Notes under the pieces: model-generated
Databases searched by the model: none
Seen by the model: only the letters and a program-made list of their open reading frames with translations
What the model was told of the DNA's origin: nothing
Made by a program: the position numbers and the translations under genes
In this document: positions 61,899 through 64,000 of the stretch, piece after piece
How positions within the stretch are numbered: position 1 is the stretch's first letter
How the letters are laid out: each line of letters opens with the position of its first letter
From: Arthrobacter sp. PAMC25284
Lineage (GTDB): Bacteria > Actinomycetota > Actinomycetes > Actinomycetales > Micrococcaceae
DNA: 64,000 nt
Reading direction: 5' to 3'
Assembly (NCBI RefSeq): GCF_019443425.1
Contig: NZ_CP080382.1
Location: 1,674,001 to 1,738,000 of the forward strand

Positions 61899-62011
61899 CG
61901 TGGCCAGGGTGACGGGCTTGGCACGTCCGGGAACGGGTGCGGGCGGGTTGGTAATGGCAGTGCCCCCTTCGGCTGTTCAGAAAAGTCTATTGCCACAGGC
62001 CTCACCTTTAA

Positions 62012-62025
62012 CGCAAAGGATTGCA
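62012..62025. promoter_or_regulatory. LacI-type operator 1
   Basis: CGCAAAGGATTGCA keeps the GCAA/TTGC arms of operator 2 with a mismatched centre. It lies in the 316-bp divergent region, followed by AT-rich DNA. Confidence 0.55.
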
Positions 62026-62144
62026 ATTTTTTTGATCTGCACAAAAAAGTTTCGATGTTCACTCTACGGAAACCTTGACGAAACATGGGATATCTAGTGT
62101 GATGTAAATAACATTCTCGGCATGCGAAGTCTTCTGCATATCAA

Positions 62145-62158
62145 CGCAATCGATTGCA
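62145..62158. promoter_or_regulatory. LacI-type operator 2
   Basis: CGCAATCGATTGCA contains the perfect 12-bp palindrome GCAATCGATTGC with a central CG, the classic shape of LacI-family sites. It is 57 bp before the M20 start and 133 bp from operator 1, allowing looping. Confidence 0.7.
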
Positions 62159-62214
62159 CAACGAGCAATGCAGTCAGGGACCACAAGGCCGACCGGCACA
62201 CACAAAGGAGCCAG

Positions 62215-63511
62215 ATGATCGACCTCACCGACCAGCGGCGCGACGCCGCCGAACGACTCCGCGACGGCATCCTGGAACTAGCCGAGTACCGGGACCCGGA
62301 CCGCCAGGGCTGGACCCGCGAAGTGTTCAGCGCGGCTTACCGGGAATCCCGGAGCTGGGTCGCCCGGCGGATGGCGGCAGCGGGACTGCAGGTTCACGAG
62401 GACACCGCCGGCAATATCGTTGGCCGGCTCTCCGGGACGGATCCCAACGCCCCGGCGCTGGTGACCGGTTCTCACACAGACTCGGTCGACGGCGGCGGAC
62501 GATTCGATGGCGTCGTCGGCGTCCTCGGCGCCCTGGAGGCCGTGCAGTTGCTTCGCGAATCCGGACAACCCCTGCGCCGCGATCTCCTCGTGGTGGACTT
62601 CCTCGGCGAGGAATCCAACGCGTTCGGCCTCAGCTGCCTCGGCAGCAGGGCCATCGCCGGCGAACTAACACGCGCCGACCTTGACCGTCAGGACTACCGG
62701 GGCGTCAGCCTCGGCCAGGCCTACCAGGATTTCGGACTCGATCCCGCGTCAGTGCTTAAGACGCGTTGGGCCCGCACAAAGCAACTTCACGCTTTCATCG
62801 AACTGCACATCGAACAGGGGCCCCACGCTGGAACAGCGCCAGCTGCCGCTTGGCATAGTCACCGCCATCACCGGCATCGAGCGGCTGGTCGCGACGTTCA
62901 CCGGAAGCCCAGACCATGCCGGCACCCGGCCGATGAATGACCGGAAGGATGCCATGGTCGCCGCAGCCGAAGCCGTGTTGTCCGTCCGCCGGGAGGGGTG
63001 CGGCGCCCCCAACCACGGGGTCGCCACCACCACCCGCATCGAATCGGAGTCCCGATCGCCCAACGTCGTGCCGTCCCTCGTGCGGATGACCAGCGAAGTC
63101 CGAAGTGTCGACAGCACCTGGCTGAGCGGAGTCCGCGGACGCTTGGCCGAGGAAATTTTGATCAACGCCCGGAACCTTGGGGTTGATGTCGAATTTGACT
63201 GGTCCACCGATAACGCTGTGGTCCAGGCCCATAGCGGCATCCACGACGTCGCGGCCGCCGCCGCCGACGCGATAGGCATCCCGTGGATGCCCATCCCCAG
63301 CGGGGCCACCCACGACGCCGTTCACATGGCGTCGCTGGCGCCGATGGGCATGATCTTTATCCCTTCCAAGGCGGGCAAGAGCCACTGCCCGGAGGAATGG
63401 ACCGACTTCGCTGACATTGCCACCGGCGTCGGCGCCCTCGCGCAGACGCTCACCCTGCTCGACCGCACAGAGCTGAACCCCACAACGCTGGCCGGCACAG
63501 CACTGAACTGA
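62215..63511 (+). pseudogene. M20 family amidohydrolase (allantoate / N-carbamoyl-amino-acid type), frameshifted
   Basis: Two frames joined near 62823 give a protein of about 431 aa. Metal-site motifs are all there: TGSHTDSVDGGGRFDGVVGVLGALE, FLGEESNAFGLSCLGSRA and HIEQGP in the first frame; LGIVTAITGIERLVATFTGSPDHAGTRPMNDRKDA, PNVVPSLV and PSGATHDAVHMA in the second. The break is one extra C in GGGGCCCC (about 62818-62825); removing it restores HIEQGPTLEQRQLPLG. Either a recent mutation or a sequencing error. ATG at 62215 follows AAAGGAG by 5 bases. Family members hydrolyse allantoate, ureidoglycine or N-carbamoyl amino acids. Confidence 0.85.
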
Positions 63512-63566
63512 CCGAACGGCCTCCATCCCAAACCCACCCGCATCCTTATCCACCATCGGAGCATCC

Positions 63567-64000
63567 ATGAGTACTGCAGCAACTTCCGGCACCTCCACGG
63601 ACATCCTCTCGATCGCTAACCTCCCTGTCCTGTGGGTGCTGGCGGCCGGGGTCTTCGGGGCCATCGTTCTCCAATCTGTCATCTACATGCGCGCTGCCAG
63701 GAAGGCCGGGCCCGCCGCGGATATTTCGGAGACCGAACTGAAAAGATCCTTTCGCGCCGGTGCCGTGGCGGCAATCGGGCCGTCCCTCGCGGTCGTGCTG
63801 GTCAGCATCGCGCTGATGACGCTGTTCGGGACTCCGGCGGTGCTGGTCCGGATCGGGTTGGTGGGTTCCGCGGCCACTGAATCCGCGTCAGCCAGCCTCG
63901 CCGCCACCACCATGGGGGCAACGCTCGGCGGTCCGGGCTATAACCAGAGCGTCTTCGCGGTGGCATTCATGGCCATGAGCATGTCCGGTGCTATGTGGAT
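63567..64000 (+). CDS. DUF5058-like membrane protein, N-terminal part (runs off window)
   Basis: 144 codons are visible, open at the window end. Hydrophobic helices NLPVLWVLAAGVFGAIVLQSVIYM, AVAAIGPSLAVVLVSIALMTLFG and VFAVAFMAMSMSGAMW, with ELKRSFRAGAVAAIGPSL as the most family-like segment. DUF5058 proteins are often encoded next to amidohydrolases and may be transporters for their substrates. It follows the M20 gene by 55 bp under the same LacI-type operators. ATG at 63567; ribosome site weak (CGGAG at distance). Confidence 0.75.
   Translation, partial: MSTAATSGTSTDILSIANLPVLWVLAAGVFGAIVLQSVIYMRAARKAGPAADISETELKRSFRAGAVAAIGPSLAVVLVSIALMTLFGTPAVLVRIGLVGSAATESASASLAATTMGATLGGPGYNQSVFAVAFMAMSMSGAMW

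Overview
The window is high-GC DNA with the gene content of a soil or plant-associated actinobacterium of the Micrococcaceae, most like Arthrobacter or Pseudarthrobacter. Pointers are the short intergenic gaps, GTG/TTG starts, an acdS-type ACC deaminase, SipW/CalY-like secreted proteins, many small-molecule regulators and a DUF5058 plus M20 amidohydrolase pair. This is judged from protein sequences read by eye; no database search was possible. I saw no rRNA, tRNA or CRISPR array.

Region 1 (1-27.1 kb) reads as a defence island. It opens inside dndD, followed by dndE (DNA phosphorothioation). Facing them is a two-gene operon: a DUF262/DUF1524 (GmrSD/SspE-like) protein and a PLD-helicase-DUF3427 protein. 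A decayed ISL3-type transposase fragment and a low-GC orphan gene come next. A degenerate Nudix (NrtR-like) regulator is divergent from an ADP-ribose module (ARPP-1-like protein, then ADP-ribosylglycohydrolase fused to a phosphatase), with two palindromic operators between them. Next, 11,667-24,979 holds the most striking object of the window: six co-directional genes encoding (A) an XPB/SSL2-like helicase fused to an almost complete sigma-70 factor, (B, C) two paralogous DNA-binding-type proteins, (D, E) an AddB-like/AddA-like nuclease-helicase pair and (F) a NERD-nuclease/UvrD-type helicase. I know of no described system with this composition. A small zinc-ribbon gene and a two-gene GTPase cassette end the island.

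Region 2 (27.4-33.8 kb) is metabolic: amino-acid permease, PLP aminotransferase, Lrp/AsnC regulator and a thiamine-diphosphate enzyme. A shared motif in both control regions suggests one regulon. A methyltransferase gene follows.

Region 3 (33.8-47.4 kb) is mosaic and scarred. It has a complete ISL3-type element with a perfect 8-bp target duplication but a frameshifted transposase, a truncated duplicate of a serine hydrolase gene, a SIR2 protein with a macro-like N-terminus, an SDR-to-LldD deletion fusion, and an antitoxin next to a broken vapC.

Region 4 (47.7-64 kb) is ordinary accessory metabolism and surface biology: TerC, SipW with two CalY-like substrates, ACC deaminase with a GntR regulator, a LuxR-type TPR regulator, an NCS1 permease, a SemiSWEET, a flavin monooxygenase, a LacI regulator with two operators, a frameshifted M20 amidohydrolase and a DUF5058 membrane protein that runs off the end.
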